Shown one piece after another: positions 25,408 through 45,976 of a DNA stretch of 64,000 nucleotides. How positions within the stretch are numbered: position 1 is the first letter of the stretch; every line of letters starts with the position of its first letter. The DNA lies in the NCBI RefSeq assembly GCF_019703515.2, contig NC_059346.1:53702001-53766000 (forward strand). Direction: 5' to 3'. Below the pieces are notes generated by a model. It was not told where the DNA came from and searched no databases. It worked only from the letters and a program-made list of their open reading frames with translations. Position numbers and translations under genes: made by a program. Origin of the DNA: Myxocyprinus asiaticus (taxonomy: Eukaryota; Chordata; Actinopteri; Cypriniformes; Catostomidae).

Positions 25408-28348
25408 TTTTTTTTTATAAAGGTGGCGAGGGAGTCTTTTACCCCACACTTGCGGTAAGAGGCCCTCAGGGGGGTTAGAGTGATATCGTGTAGATATAGG
25501 TACAATAGTGATGGGAAAATGTTTTTCAACTTATGGAAACACTTTTAAGACAGCAGGTTGCTTTTTTGAGTAACAAATGAAGATAATAGTTATTCAAAAT
25601 AACCACTTCAGAAAATGGTTAAACATTTTCTGTTAATTTCAATCACATTTGGCATTTTATAACATCTCAAGTATTCTATAAACAAATTAATCTCAATTGT
25701 GATTGGATCAGTCCAATCAGTGTGAGCCCACTTTGGACATTTTCCAAAACAAATCTATTCACACCATTTAAAAAAACAATGTGTTTTATAGGGGCCTTTA
25801 GTTCCTGCAACAGGGAAGCTTTTACCCCAAATACAGTACTATCCTTTCACTTACTGCACAGTTATGAAACACTTTTGATTGAATCACCTTGAACAAAACT
25901 GAAAAGACAGATAAGTATTTTGTCTTAAAATAAATGTGATAATTAATTAAAATAAGCAAGATCTGAAAAATGATTAAACGTCACATCAAATAACCTTAAA
26001 ATCAACCTCAATCAATCTCATGGATCAGACATATCTTGCAGTGTATAGTGACTCACAGGTGTTTGGAAAAGTACTTTTTGTTGCTATTTAGTATTTTAGG
26101 AGAAAATTACATCAAAAGTGCCTTTTAAAAAGCCCTGTTGTACCCTACACCTGCATTTAACACTATCCACTGAGATGGATGTGACAACCAGGTATAAACG
26201 TTGCCATTATGTTGTGTTAATCACTGTCTTCCATCAGGTCCAACACAACTAACCGCTGCTGTATAGAAACACTGTACAGATAAGGATACTGAGGACAAGT
26301 GAGACCAGAGCTCCAGCTGAGAGAACTACACGCACATGAGCCATCCAGTAGTCCAGCGCTGTCTCCGCTATACGGTACGTCAAAACACACTGCAGACACA
26401 CAAAGAGCAAGCCGGCAGGGAACGCAACACCAGCGCCCACATAATGAAGCGTTTTAGCGTGATCGACCTGAGACAACAAAAAAAAAAAAGACAGAGAATG
26501 AGAGGTAACCAAAAAAACAAATGATAATGTCACTGACATTTGCTAGCATGGGCTGAAGTCACCGAGGATGCCTCTCGCCTGCTGACCTGAAAGTTGCCCA
26601 CCATGACCAGACCCAGGGCGTTAATGCAGCCGGACACCAAAGCGCTCGTGTTGGTCCAACAGTAATGACTGTGTTCAATCACTTGAGCGTAACGCAGCAT
26701 GCACACCATAACCACTGCAGAGACAGATCACGAGAGGAAAAGAGAGAGTGAACAGAATATAAGACATTTTTTAGGAATATATTGCTCTCAATGACAATGA
26801 GGCATACCCCGATTATTAATTTTACTAAATAGTTAGATATCAATCTGCCTAACTTGAGACAGCTTGAGTTTAAAGATCTGTTTATGGTCATACAGTACAC
26901 TTACAGGTGAAGTGTGTAATTTCTGTGCCACTTGTGGCAGTATGCCCATTAAACTATAAAAAAAATTATATTAATAAAAAACTAAAAATCATACACTTCA
27001 TCTTAAAAGATATATTTAATAAGTTAAGTATTTAGTCATTCTGAAATCCTAATTCTTACCCATAAAGGCCCCAACATTGCCTATCAAACTGAAGAGACAG
27101 CTCTCTGGTGGATAGCAACCACATTTACTGTCAAAAGAAGAAAAGATAACATTTCATGGCAAGTTTAAAGAAAACAGCGAAATGAGACATGTTGAAATTG
27201 TGGTCATTCTGTGGTAGATAATTTCACAGTAGTTATCACAGTAAGCATTCACCTGATGAGGGGGATGTCTTGAAGCGTGCAGCAGGTCATTGGGAAGCCC
27301 CTCTTAGCCGTTTCCTCTGTACATGTCAAGTTGTATGACCTACGATACACAGAACTATTTAAGAAACACTAAAGTAGATGCTAAACAGGGACGCTAATTA
27401 CTAGTCTGTAACTGCGTGTGTTACTCTGCTTTTGGCCCATGAGTTTTTTTTTTTTTGTATTACTGCCATTTACAGTGCATCCGGAAAGTATTCACAGCGC
27501 TTCACTTTTTCCACATTTTGTTATGTTACAGCCTTATTCCAAAATGGATTAAATTCATTATTTTCCTCAAAATTCTACAAACAATACCCCATAATGACAA
27601 CGTGAAAGAAGTTTGTTGAAATCTTTGCGAATTTATTAAAAATAAAAAACGAAAAAAATCACATGTACATAAGTATTCACAGCCAGAAATGTAATACTAT
27701 TGTGATACATTTGTGCTTTTGTTCGTTTTTGTAAAGCAACCTTGGGTTTTAGAAAGGCGCTATATAAGTAAAACATTATTATTATTATTATTATTAGTCC
27801 CATTGGCTGAACTAGGTAAATGTGCATGTAGATACTGGAACGTTTGGGATTCAACTTACCAGTTCTCAACAGGACAGACATGGTGGTTCATTACTGCCAT
27901 GGCATATCTAGAGAAAATTTTTTTTTATGAATAACTGTATAATAGCATATTAATAATAGCATTCTGAGATTAGATTCTTCTCACCACAACTGTACAGAGT
28001 GGTTATCTGAGTTACCGTAAACTTTGTCCTTTCAGAGTAAATTCTAGAGACTGTTGTGCATGAAAATCCCAGGAGATCAGCAGTTACAGAAATACCCAGA
28101 TCCAAGGTAATACTATGGTACTGTTTGCCACTTTTTTTGTTAGTGTGGTTCTTAGATAATGACTGCCTTATTCCGAAAAAAGGGGCTCTTAATCTTTCAT
28201 ATGTAGACAACAAACCTCAATGACAGTTCAAAACATGAAACTTCGATCACTGTAAATATCATAACTTGAACATAAACACTCACACGATCCATATCCCCGT
28301 GATGGAGAAGGCAGACAGGCTGACAGGCAGAACAATCCAGGCAGTCAT
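22731..28348 (-). CDS. tmem150a: TMEM150A, six-span membrane protein (DRAM/TMEM150 family)
   Basis: Seven coding exons: 28348-28284, 27907-27860, 27339-27253, 27127-27060, 26714-26587, 26467-26290, 23041-22731. All sites are GT-AG and phases close: 885 nt, 294 aa (human about 271). It starts [20 protein letters not shown] and has the extracellular motif [13 protein letters not shown] then [18 protein letters not shown], the TM core [19 protein letters not shown], and the C-terminus [17 protein letters not shown], matching TMEM150A almost word for word. Extra length comes from a His/Gly-rich insertion (HHHPGSG) before the conserved tail. TMEM150A is known to act at the plasma membrane with the PI4KIIIα complex; the DRAM family is linked to autophagy. 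Human TMEM150A also lies near VAMP5/VAMP8, matching its neighbour here. Confidence 0.96.
23786..24869 (+). mobile_element. 1084-bp retroposon-like insertion with 15-bp target duplications
   Basis: Flanks GTCGTATGGATTACA (23771-23785) and GTCATATGGATTACA (24870-24884) match at 14 of 15 bases. The insertion ends in an A-rich tail. Its first part ends CTCGCGGGATCAATAAAGT followed by an ATCTAA-type repeat, like fish LINE 3' ends. Its last 608 bp (24259-24866) match 5631-6268. Two successive retroposons, or a 3' transduction, could explain the structure. Confidence 0.7.
24259..24866 (+). repeat. A-tailed interspersed repeat, copy 2
   Basis: Near-identical to 5631-6268, lacking about 30 bp that the first copy has near its end (the junction here reads TTGGACGTTTTAGAAAGG). 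Forms the 3' part of the insertion above. Confidence 0.8.
25075..26289. other. tmem150a last intron, proximal part
   Basis: Intron sequence with a (TA)n run at about 25361-25403. I see no exon-like stretch or named repeat elsewhere in it. Confidence 0.5.
27473..27684. mobile_element. Solo terminal repeat of Tc1 element family F
   Basis: Matches the left about 210 bp of the element at 60472 almost base for base (CAGTGCATCCGGAAAGTATT at the end, TA before it). The rest of the element is absent. Lies in a tmem150a intron. Confidence 0.88.
27690..27797 (+). repeat. LINE-type 3' end with (ATT)n tail
   Basis: The text AAGGCGCTATATAAGTAAAA followed by (ATT)n is the typical 3' end of fish CR1/L2-like LINEs and their SINEs. 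Only about 100 bp is left. Confidence 0.55.
27955..28135. mobile_element. Internal fragment of the GATCAGCC Tc1-type family
   Basis: Shares ATAGCATTCTGAGAT, GTACAGAGTGGTTATCTGAG and CCCAGGAGATCAGCAGTTAC with the copy at 42188-42560. No termini. Confidence 0.7.
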
Positions 28349-28496
28349 TGGTCAGTCTGTGAGATGCCTGCGACCCCAACATGAGGGTGTGCAAGACTGG
28401 GGCTATGAAGACACAATGTGAGACACCAGCAGGAGAAGCCATGCAATGCGGGGTATGAGGACCAGCGGGGGCAACGCAATTCTCCTTCGGCTACAT
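28349..28496 (-). promoter_or_regulatory. tmem150a: Probable 5' UTR part of tmem150a coding exon 1
   Basis: On the minus strand ACTACAG|ATG at 28497 forms a fair acceptor 148 bases upstream of the start codon. The interval has upstream ATGs in other frames (one at 28442 opens a frame overlapping the true start). This is inference from splice-like sequence only. Confidence 0.35.
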
Positions 28497-29003
28497 CTGT
28501 AGTCCCTCTGATTCTCATCAATCGATGATAACTAGTGAAGAAATAGTGATGTTAATGGTTGTTTACAAAGAGACTTTATTGTAAAATGCAAAGGCGGCAA
28601 AAAAGTTGCATCTGAAGCAGCATTTATACAGTACCACGAAAAGGTGCATTTACATTTGAAGTCAGAAGTTTACATACACCTTAGCCAAATACATTAAAAC
28701 TCAGTTTTTCACAATTCCTGACATTTAATTGTAGAAAACATTCCTTGTCTTAGGTCAGTTAGGATCACTACTTTATTTTAAGAATGTGAAATGTCAGAAT
28801 AATAGTAGAGAGAATGATTTATTTCAGCTTTTATTTCTTTCATCACATTCCCAGTGGGTCAGAAGTTTACATACAATTTGTTAGTATTTGGTAGCATTGC
28901 CTTTAAATTGTTTAACTTGGGTCAAACATTTTGGGTAGTCTTTGCAGGTATGCTTGGGGTCATTGTCTGTTTGGAAGACCCATTGAACTGTTGCTTTATT
29001 ATA

Positions 29004-29541
29004 CACTACCGGTCAAAAGTTTTGAAACACTTGACTGAAATGTTTCTCATGATCTTAAAAATCTTTTGATCTGAAGGCGTATGCTTAAATGTTTGAAATT
29101 AGTTTTGTAGACAAAAATATAATTATGCCACCATATTAATATATTTCATTATAAAACTAAAATTTAATAAAAATTAAAAAAAAAAGTTTTTGAAATTGAT
29201 GACTTGGACCAAATAATAAAGAAAATCAGTCAATAAGTGCCCAACATAGATGGGAACTCCTTCAATACTGTTTAAAAAGCATCCCATGATGATACTTCAA
29301 GAAGTTGGTTGAGAAAATGTCAAGAGTACATGTCTGCAAATTCTAGGCAAAGGGTGACTACTTTGAAGATGCTAAAATATAACACAGTTTTGATTTATTT
29401 TGGATTTTGTTTAGTCACAACATAATTCCCATAGTTCTATTTATGTTATTCCATAGTTTTGATGACTTTTCTATTATTCTAAAATGTGAAGAAAAAAATT
29501 ATATTAAAGAGTGAGTGTTTCAAAACTTCTGACCGGTAGAG
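29004..29541. mobile_element. Nested 538-bp Tc1-type MITE (CACTACCGGTCAAAAG family)
   Basis: Inverted ends CACTACCGGTCAAAAGTTTT and its complement, flanked by TA at 29002-03 and 29542-43. Sits inside the Sleeping Beauty-like copy, so it is younger. Confidence 0.9.
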
Positions 29542-29543
29542 TA

Positions 29544-30000
29544 TCCACATAATTTTCCTTCCTCATGATGCCATCTATTTTGTGAAGTGCACCAGTCCCT
29601 CCTGCAGCAAAGCACCCCCACAACATGATGCTGTCACCCCAGTGCTTCACGGTTGGGATGGTGTTCTTTGGCTTGCAAGCCTCACTCTTTTTCCTCAAAA
29701 CATAACGATGGTAATTATGGCCAAACAGTTAAATTTTTGTTTCGTCAGACCAGAGGACATTTCTCCAAAAAGTAAGATCTTTGTCCCCATGTGCACATGC
29801 AAACTGTAATCTGGCTTTTTTATGGCGGTTTTGGAGCATTGGCTTCTTCCTTGCTGTGCAGCCTTTCAGGTTATGTCGATATAGGACTCGTTTTACTGTG
29901 GATATAGATACTTGTCTACCTGTTTCCTCCAGCATCTTCACACGGTCCTTTGCTGTTGTTCTGGATTTATTTACACTTTTCACACCAAACTACGTTAATC
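29544..30000 (-). pseudogene. Tc1 transposase fragment (Sleeping Beauty-like copy 1)
   Basis: On the minus strand: the end of the paired-type DNA-binding domain ([20 protein letters not shown]), the first catalytic Asp (VLWSDETKI), then in another frame [20 protein letters not shown]. The second Asp and Glu region is lost. Broken by frameshift and deletion. Confidence 0.9.
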
Positions 30001-30600
30001 TCTAGGAGACAGAATGCATCTCCTTCCTGAGCGTTATGATGACTGTGTGGTCTCATGGTGTTTATACTCGCGTACTATTGTTTATACAGATGAATGTGGT
30101 ACCTTCAAGTGTTTGGAAATTGCTCCCAAGGATGAACCAGACTTGTGGAGGTCCACAATTTTATTGTATTTTTTTTTTAGGTCTTGGCTGATTTATTTTG
30201 ATTTTCTCATGATGTCAAGCAAAGAGGCACAGAGTTTGAAGGTAGGCCTTAAAATACATCCACAGGTACACATCCAATTGACTCCAATTAGTCTATCAGA
30301 AGCTAATTGGCTAATTGTCTAAAGGCTTGACACCACTTTCTGGAATTTTCCAAGCTGCTTAAAGGCACAGTTAGCTTAGTGTATGTAAACTTCTGATCCA
30401 CTGGAATTGTGATATAGTCAATTAAAAGTGAAACAATCAGTCTGTAAACAATTGTTGGAAAAATTACTCGTGTAATGGACAAAGTAGATGTCCTAAATGA
30501 CTTGCCAAAACTATAGTTTGCTAATATGAAATCTGGAGTGGTTAAAAAATGATTTTTAATTACTTCAACCTAAGTGTATGTAAATTTCTGACTTCAACTG

Positions 30601-32389
30601 TACATAGTCTGTTTAAAGCTGTACTAGTATATAACTTTGGGCTCTCTATCGACATTTGTTGTTGAAACATGAAAATACAAGTTACTTGCACTTAGCAGTG
30701 CTCTTCTGCAAGGATGAATCTACCGGTTCGATGTATAGGCTACCCATGGTTGCCTGCACTGTAAACCCTAATGTTGTCAATACTCGAAAAATCAAGTTGT
30801 CCTAATTAAACATTACTTGAAATGTCTTGAAAACTAATTTTGTTTATCTAAAAACCGGTCCTCTACAGCGATAGCGACTTTAATCGCCATTCTATATTAA
30901 TGCACCTACTCTGCTGTCCTCTGTAATGAGACATTGTGAGAGTTTTATGCCTCTGTTCAAACAACCTCCGGATGTGAATATAGTATAGCATGTCTGTGTA
31001 GCAGTCTAATGAGTCTTAAAGAGCATGATTTAACCGTCGCATCATAAAACCCAACAGCACAAGTCACAAAATGCCGTCTTTAAATCAACTGTGAAGTGCT
31101 TCAAGAAAAAAAATGGCTGAAAAAAAATGAGCCAAGTATTCCTGAGTCTGGCCTAAGGGAACCGTTCGATCATGCAATGCTGACTGAAGCACGATTTGGT
31201 AATTGCATAAGGCCATATTCGGCTTTCATCCTTTTTTTCAAAGAAAAGGACAGACAAGTCAAAATAATTTTTTGTGGTAATCAACATCATGCCACAAATG
31301 ATGTCGACTGAGCTTAACTTGTATTGAACCCGGAATATTCCTTTAAAGCCGAAGTGCAGCACTAACATCTCCAAACGGAAAAGCAAAAATAATCAGTTTT
31401 CAAACAATTCCAGAAAAGTCCCCCGACAGATTGTCCCAACCCAAAATTACACCATTGGTTGAGCAAATGTTACTGTGTTGGCCTGGACGGGCCACTTAAA
31501 TAAACAGAGCAATGTTTTGATATGGCCACAGAACCCTTGTAGATTGATTTCACCTAAAAATAGCTTATAACTTATAATTTACTCAGCATGTTAAGCAGTT
31601 TAACATTAAAAAATTAACACACATCCACTTTAAGGCACAAGAATGCAATATTAGGACGCTAAAAGGATTAGATCATACCATATGAAAGCGAAAACTATTC
31701 AGTAATATTAAAAAGTATTAAAAACAATGAGATCATTCCTTTGTGAGCTCATTTGAAATACAGTGGGTTAATAATGTAATATTTTCAAGTGTTACTGTAC
31801 AGTTGCCCCACACCACTTTTTTAAATGCTACTGTTACCTGGCTTCTGCAAATATATACAGTATGTTTTACTGTACCAAAAGATGGCAGGTAGATTTGTAC
31901 TAGTCTGTGCATCACAGAAATGTGGCAAAAATGTCCCTCGGTCTCTCCTACACTACCTCTGAAGCACACAAAGTCACAAATCATCAATCTGACACAACCG
32001 CACTAAACTAATCTAATCTACCCTTCAACACAGACCATGCTGAATGTCACAATCAGTGAATACAGTCCGACACAACTAACCGGATAAATGTTTAAAGTTA
32101 CAGTTACACTATATGCAATGGTTATAATAAGATGACAGTGAATAATACTGAAATTAATGGTTTGTTTTTAAGATAACACTCAACATAATCAGGTAGCTTG
32201 TGAGCTATCCAGCAAATGCTATTCAAGTCAACAACTTTTGAAGACGATGCGGATCTCATAATATATGTATATCTTTATGTACAAACGCTTCATATCTGTT
32301 CCTTTATCATATGCACTATTGTACTCAAACCTGTCAGTATTGAGAGGTTATGTTTTGATATGTAAAATCATGATCTTACCGCAGGCCTC
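30601..32389. other. tmem150a upstream intron, no named content
   Basis: Mostly AT-rich sequence. About 31210-31345 resembles a repeat also present at 52980-53090 (GTGCCACAAATG, TTGAACCCGGAATATTC). No gene supported. Confidence 0.4.
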
Positions 32390-32480
32390 GCGACTCATAA
32401 GCGGATCCCCGTCAAAGCTGCTGCATCTCAAGCTGATGTAGTGCCGCTCTTCATCCACAGGGGGCGCTCACATCTCCATT
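32390..32480 (-). promoter_or_regulatory. tmem150a: Possible first noncoding exon and promoter of tmem150a
   Basis: On the minus strand a GC-rich stretch with several CG pairs ends GCCTGCG|GTAAGA, a strong donor. It is the only such stretch upstream of tmem150a and points at the acceptor at 28497. The upstream edge of the exon is unknown. Confidence 0.4.
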
Positions 32481-32921
32481 TGAGCAGTGTTTAAATGCAT
32501 ATACCACAGTTTATTATGCTGGTCTTCTAGTGTTTGGATGCTGTGCTGCAAAAAGAATTTTGGAACTATTGCAAGTCTCGAAACCATATAAAAAACATTA
32601 CATTTTCAAAGTTTTTATATTTATTATTTTATATTATATTTTTAGTGTACTCATTGTAAATTCTATTGTTTAGCAAACCATTGAAACATGGCCCTACTTT
32701 CACTTCATCTTTCCCTATCGTCTACATCTGGTCTGTTTCATAATATATGCCCAAAACTAAAATGCCCCTTGGGAACTGGTTTTGAATCATGGTGTGGATC
32801 TAGATCCTCGTGTTTAAAAAAAATTTAAACTCTGTCATCATTTACTCACATTTATGTTGTCCCAAACCCGAATGACTTTCATTATTTCATGGAATATAAA
32901 AGGATATGTTAGGCAGAATGT

Positions 32922-34124
32922 TAAAGGAATAATTCAGCCAAAACTGCAAAAATTCTCCATGCCATCCCAGATGTGTTTTGCTTTCTTTCTTCTGCTGAAC
33001 ACAAACAAAGATTTTTAGAAGAATATTTCACGGAGTGGTGGTGGTGGTAGTGGACTAAAGCACTGAACTGATAAGCGGACGGTTGTTGGTTCAATCCCCA
33101 CAGCCACCACCATTGTGTACTTGAGCAAGGCACTTAACTCCAGGTTGCTCCAGGGGGATTGTCCCTGTAATCAGTGCACTGTAAGTCGCTTTGGATAAAA
33201 GTGTCTGCCAAATGCATAAATGTAAATGTAAATTTCAGCTCTGTAGGTCCATACAATGAAAGTGAATGGTGACCAGAAAGGACATAAAGGCAGCATAAAA
33301 TTCCAGTAATTAAATCTATGTCTTCAGAAGTGACTTGATGGGGTGGGTGAGAAACAGATCAACATTTAAGTATTTTTTTTACCATAAGTTCTCTTCCCTG
33401 CCCAGTAGTGGCGATATGCATGAAGAATGTGAACTGCCAAAAACAAAAGAAGAACTATTAGGAGAGAAGTGCGATAGACTATTTTCACAGACTGTGATGA
33501 CGCGTTTCTGCCTTATTTTGTAGCGTAAATCTAGCAAACTATTTTATTTGATCATTTTTTTTTTCAAATATAGAGTGTAAGTTTATAACATTATGCTTTG
33601 TGTTATATTACCCTGGAATTAGTTTTAAAAAAATGAGTTACCACAGCTGCGAGGGGGTTTCGATTACAACTGCTGAGAAAGTGACAGTAAATTTCTGTCT
33701 GTCTTAATCCACCGCTCTCTATTTTTTATCTTCTGGAAAGTCATGCAAACATAATAGTGGATTTTTTCTTTTGTTCTTGGAGCAAATGTGTAAGTGAAAA
33801 TAACATTTGCTGTGGTCTCTCATTCACCGCTGTCGAAGTTTACCCTGCAAGCGTTTACTTCCACGTTCCAAACCCCGGAGTGTGAAAAAGGATATAGGGA
33901 GGGAGATATATTAATGAATGTGGAAATATATAGTAAAAAAAAAAAAAAAAAAAATGACAAACATTTATTAGTTTCTTAGTCACACCTGTCATGGATTAAA
34001 CCACTGGAATCGTATGCATTACTTTTATGATGCCTTTACGTGCTTTTTGAGCTTCAAAGGAATGGCATGAGGGAGAGAAAATCATGACAGAATTTTCTTT
34101 TTTGGGTGAACTATCCCTTTAAGA
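32922..34124. repeat. Foldback element, copy 4, with SINE insertion
   Basis: The left arm starts TTAAAGGAATAATTCAGCC and carries CCATCCCAGATGTG. The right arm ends TTTGGGTGAACTATCCC. A SINE lies in the left arm. The centre (about 33460-33960) is unrelated AT-rich sequence with a poly-A run. Confidence 0.75.
33031..33231 (+). mobile_element. tRNA-derived SINE (V-SINE-like) with target duplication
   Basis: The head has box B-like GGTTCAATCCC. The body has GAGCAAGGCACTTAACTCC and the conserved GTAAGTCGCTTTGGATAAAA with tail (TAAATG)n. ATTTCA is repeated at both edges (33025-30 and 33232-37) and the flanking foldback arm continues without loss. A retroposed SINE, not a working tRNA gene. Confidence 0.85.
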
Positions 34125-34261
34125 TGTTTTTTTTTTTCAGCAAAAATTGCATTAAAATAAAAAAAAATTCTTGTACTACATTACATTAAAACACTAATTA
34201 GTACCAACACACAATTTTGCCACATAAACGGGGTTTATAAACGCTTAGACTCAGCAGCAGG

Positions 34262-34281
34262 ACTACATGTCCCAGAATGCC
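34262..34281 (+). promoter_or_regulatory. slc25a46: ZNF143/THAP11-type promoter element of slc25a46
   Basis: ACTACATGTCCCAGAATGCC is a close match to the known ZNF143 consensus (ACTACAA-TCCCAG-ATGC). It lies 245 bases upstream of the slc25a46 start codon in a CG-containing stretch, where such motifs drive TATA-less housekeeping promoters. Confidence 0.75.
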
Positions 34282-34526
34282 ACATTCAAAAGCGGAAGTA
34301 AAAGTGTCAACGGGCGAAAGTCACTCAACCGTGTGTTGTTGGGTTGTTTTGCTAAAGCACTAGCCTGCTCACAGCCTCGGTCAACCAGAATTTTTTTCTC
34401 GAAATTTACATTTCGATTCTTATAATTGTCAATGAATTCATATCACACGACAGAGGTTTTAAATCTAAGGGAGTCAGACTGATATATTTTGTCATTTCAG
34501 TGTAGTGTTCCCCGCGTTTCCCCATC

Positions 34527-43919
<9,393 letters not shown>

Positions 43920-44700
43920 GTCGAAAGATTCGGAAAGCTTTATTGATGAGATTCCTTCCTAATTCATTCAGAGGTCCTTTTTTGGTTGGATTGGAAATTC
44001 AAGATAGAGATTCAAGATTGGAGATATGTGTGGTTTTCTTTGCCTATGTTGTTTCATAAAGCACTGGTTGTCTGCTTAATTGCACGACTCATTTTATCTA
44101 AATGCAAATGCAAAATAATCTATATGCTCTCATATTGGCACAGCATTTAAATTGTTTTTATAGTGACCCCCAAACCCACCTCAATACCCCACCACCAGCG
44201 CCAAAATAGACATGATATTTCTGAAGCATCAACTGTTGTAATTATGTTTATATACTGTTCTGTCCCTGTTTCAGTCACGTCACTGGACACTTTGTCTCGT
44301 AATGTGGTGTGTGAATGTGGTACTTGTTCATTTGGCAGTATTTGTTGAAGGCCTGTGCCAAGTTCTTACAACATGTATAGAAATTGTATTATGTTATTAA
44401 ATTATTATTTGCAACTTAGTGAAATTTGTGCCAGTGTTTTAAACAGTGAAAATGTTTTTTTTCTGCCAGATTTAACTTGATATGAAAGATATTCAATTCA
44501 GTTCCTTGAATTGGTAGCAATTATATACAAAAAAAAAGCATGTGTAAAACTAACCTAAATCTGGTAATTAGGTGAGTAAATAATCAAGTTCTTAATTATT
44601 GGGGCACCTTGCTTTAAAATAAATGTCTAAAATCGGTTTTGTGTGAACTGGTTTTATTTTTTTTATCAATTGCCTTTGTATTTGACACATTAAAAAAAGA
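43920..44700 (+). other. slc25a46 3' flank and probable 3' UTR
   Basis: Follows the stop codon. Candidate poly(A) signals are ATTAAA near 44396 and AATAAA near 44617. No other gene. Confidence 0.5.
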
Positions 44701-45107
44701 AAAAAAGGCAATGAATATACTGATATATTTGTCTATATCTGTCTATCTATATATCTGTATGTCTGTCTGTCTGCATGTGTCTGTCTGCCTATCTGCATGT
44801 ATCTGTCTGTCTGTCTGTCTATCTGCATGTATATGTCTCTGTCTATACTGTATATCTGCCTGTCTGTTGGTCTGTCTCTCTATATATTTGTCTGTCTGTG
44901 TGTCTATATATCTAACTCTCTCTACTCTGTCTGTCTCTCTATCTATTTGTCTGTCTGTCTATATATACTATATCTCTCTCTGCTCTATCTCTCAATCTGT
45001 CTGTTGGTCTGTCTGTCTATTTGTCTGTCTATATATCTATCTCTCTCCTCTGTCTGTCTGTCTCTCTATCTGTTTGTCTTTCTGTCAGTCCATCATCTGT
45101 CTGTCTA

Positions 45108-45143
<36 letters not shown>

Positions 45144-45159
45144 TCTATCTGTCTGTCTA

Positions 45160-45195
<36 letters not shown>

Positions 45196-45775
45196 TGTAT
45201 CTGTCTGTATGTATGTCTGTCCTTTTCTCTACGTGTATCTGTCTGTCTGTCTATCTGCATGTATATGTCTGTCTGTCTATATTGTATATCTGCCTGTCTG
45301 TTGGTCTGTCTCTCTATATATTTGTCTGTCTGTGTGTCTATATATCTAACTATCTGTACTCTGTCTGTCTCTCTATCTATTTGTCTGTCTATATATACTA
45401 TAGCTCTCTCTACTCTGTCTGTCTCTCAATCTATCTGTCTGTCTGTTGGTCTGTCTATCTATTTGTCTCTGTCTATATATATATCTGTCTCTCTGTCTGT
45501 CATTCTATCTATCTATTTATCTGCATGTATCTGTCAGTATGTATGTCTGTCTGCATGTATCTGTCTGTCTATCCATTTCTCTACATGTATCTTGTCTGTC
45601 AATCTCTCTCTACTCTGTCTGTCTTTATCTATTTGTCTGTCTGTATCTCTCTCTCTCTCTCTGCTCTGTCTGTCTGTCTCTCTGTCTGCCTGTTTATCTG
45701 TCTGTATGTCTGCAAGTGTCTGTCTGTTTGTCTGTCTCTCTAGCTATTTGTCTGTCTGTCTATTTCTCAGGGTAG
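44700..45775. repeat. GATA/GACA (Bkm-type) satellite array
   Basis: About 1.1 kb of TCTG and TCTA tetranucleotides (GACA/GATA on the other strand) with occasional CATG and CTCT interruptions. Larger units also recur: CTGCATGTATCTGTCTG and CTGTTGGTCTGTCT appear several times. The long open frames (up to 348 codons, Leu/Ser/Cys/Val/Tyr-rich) arise only because TCTG/TCTA repeats lack stops. Confidence 0.97.
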
Positions 45776-45976
45776 GTTTTTCAAGACAATTTGAAAATAA
45801 CAAAATAGAATTATGTTTTATTTATCATATATCAAAGTTATGATGATACCAATGATAGAACGGCATACCTTACGTCCACTCTGAATTTTTTTTTCTGTCA
45901 AGCATTTTTTCAGTAGTACACCCAAATGGCAATAGCCGTAAATTACTGTTCATGTGATGTGTTGTACTTGCTTTAG

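Larger units (their letters stand above)
28653..30600 (-). mobile_element. Sleeping Beauty-like Tc1 element, copy 1, with nested MITE
   Basis: Ends CATTTGAAGTCAGAAGTTTA (left) and TTCAACTG (right), with TA at 28651-52 and 30601-02. The GAAGTCAGAAGTTTACATAC motif resembles Sleeping Beauty-type inverted repeats. It carries internal deletions and a 538-bp insertion (29004-29541). It lies in the presumed 5' UTR intron of tmem150a. Confidence 0.9.

Noticed and set aside
44639..45843. Open frames of 348, 240 and 236 codons rich in Leu, Ser, Cys, Val and Tyr
   Set aside because: They are translations of TCTG/TCTA repeats, which lack stop codons in all frames. No family signature and no splice context.
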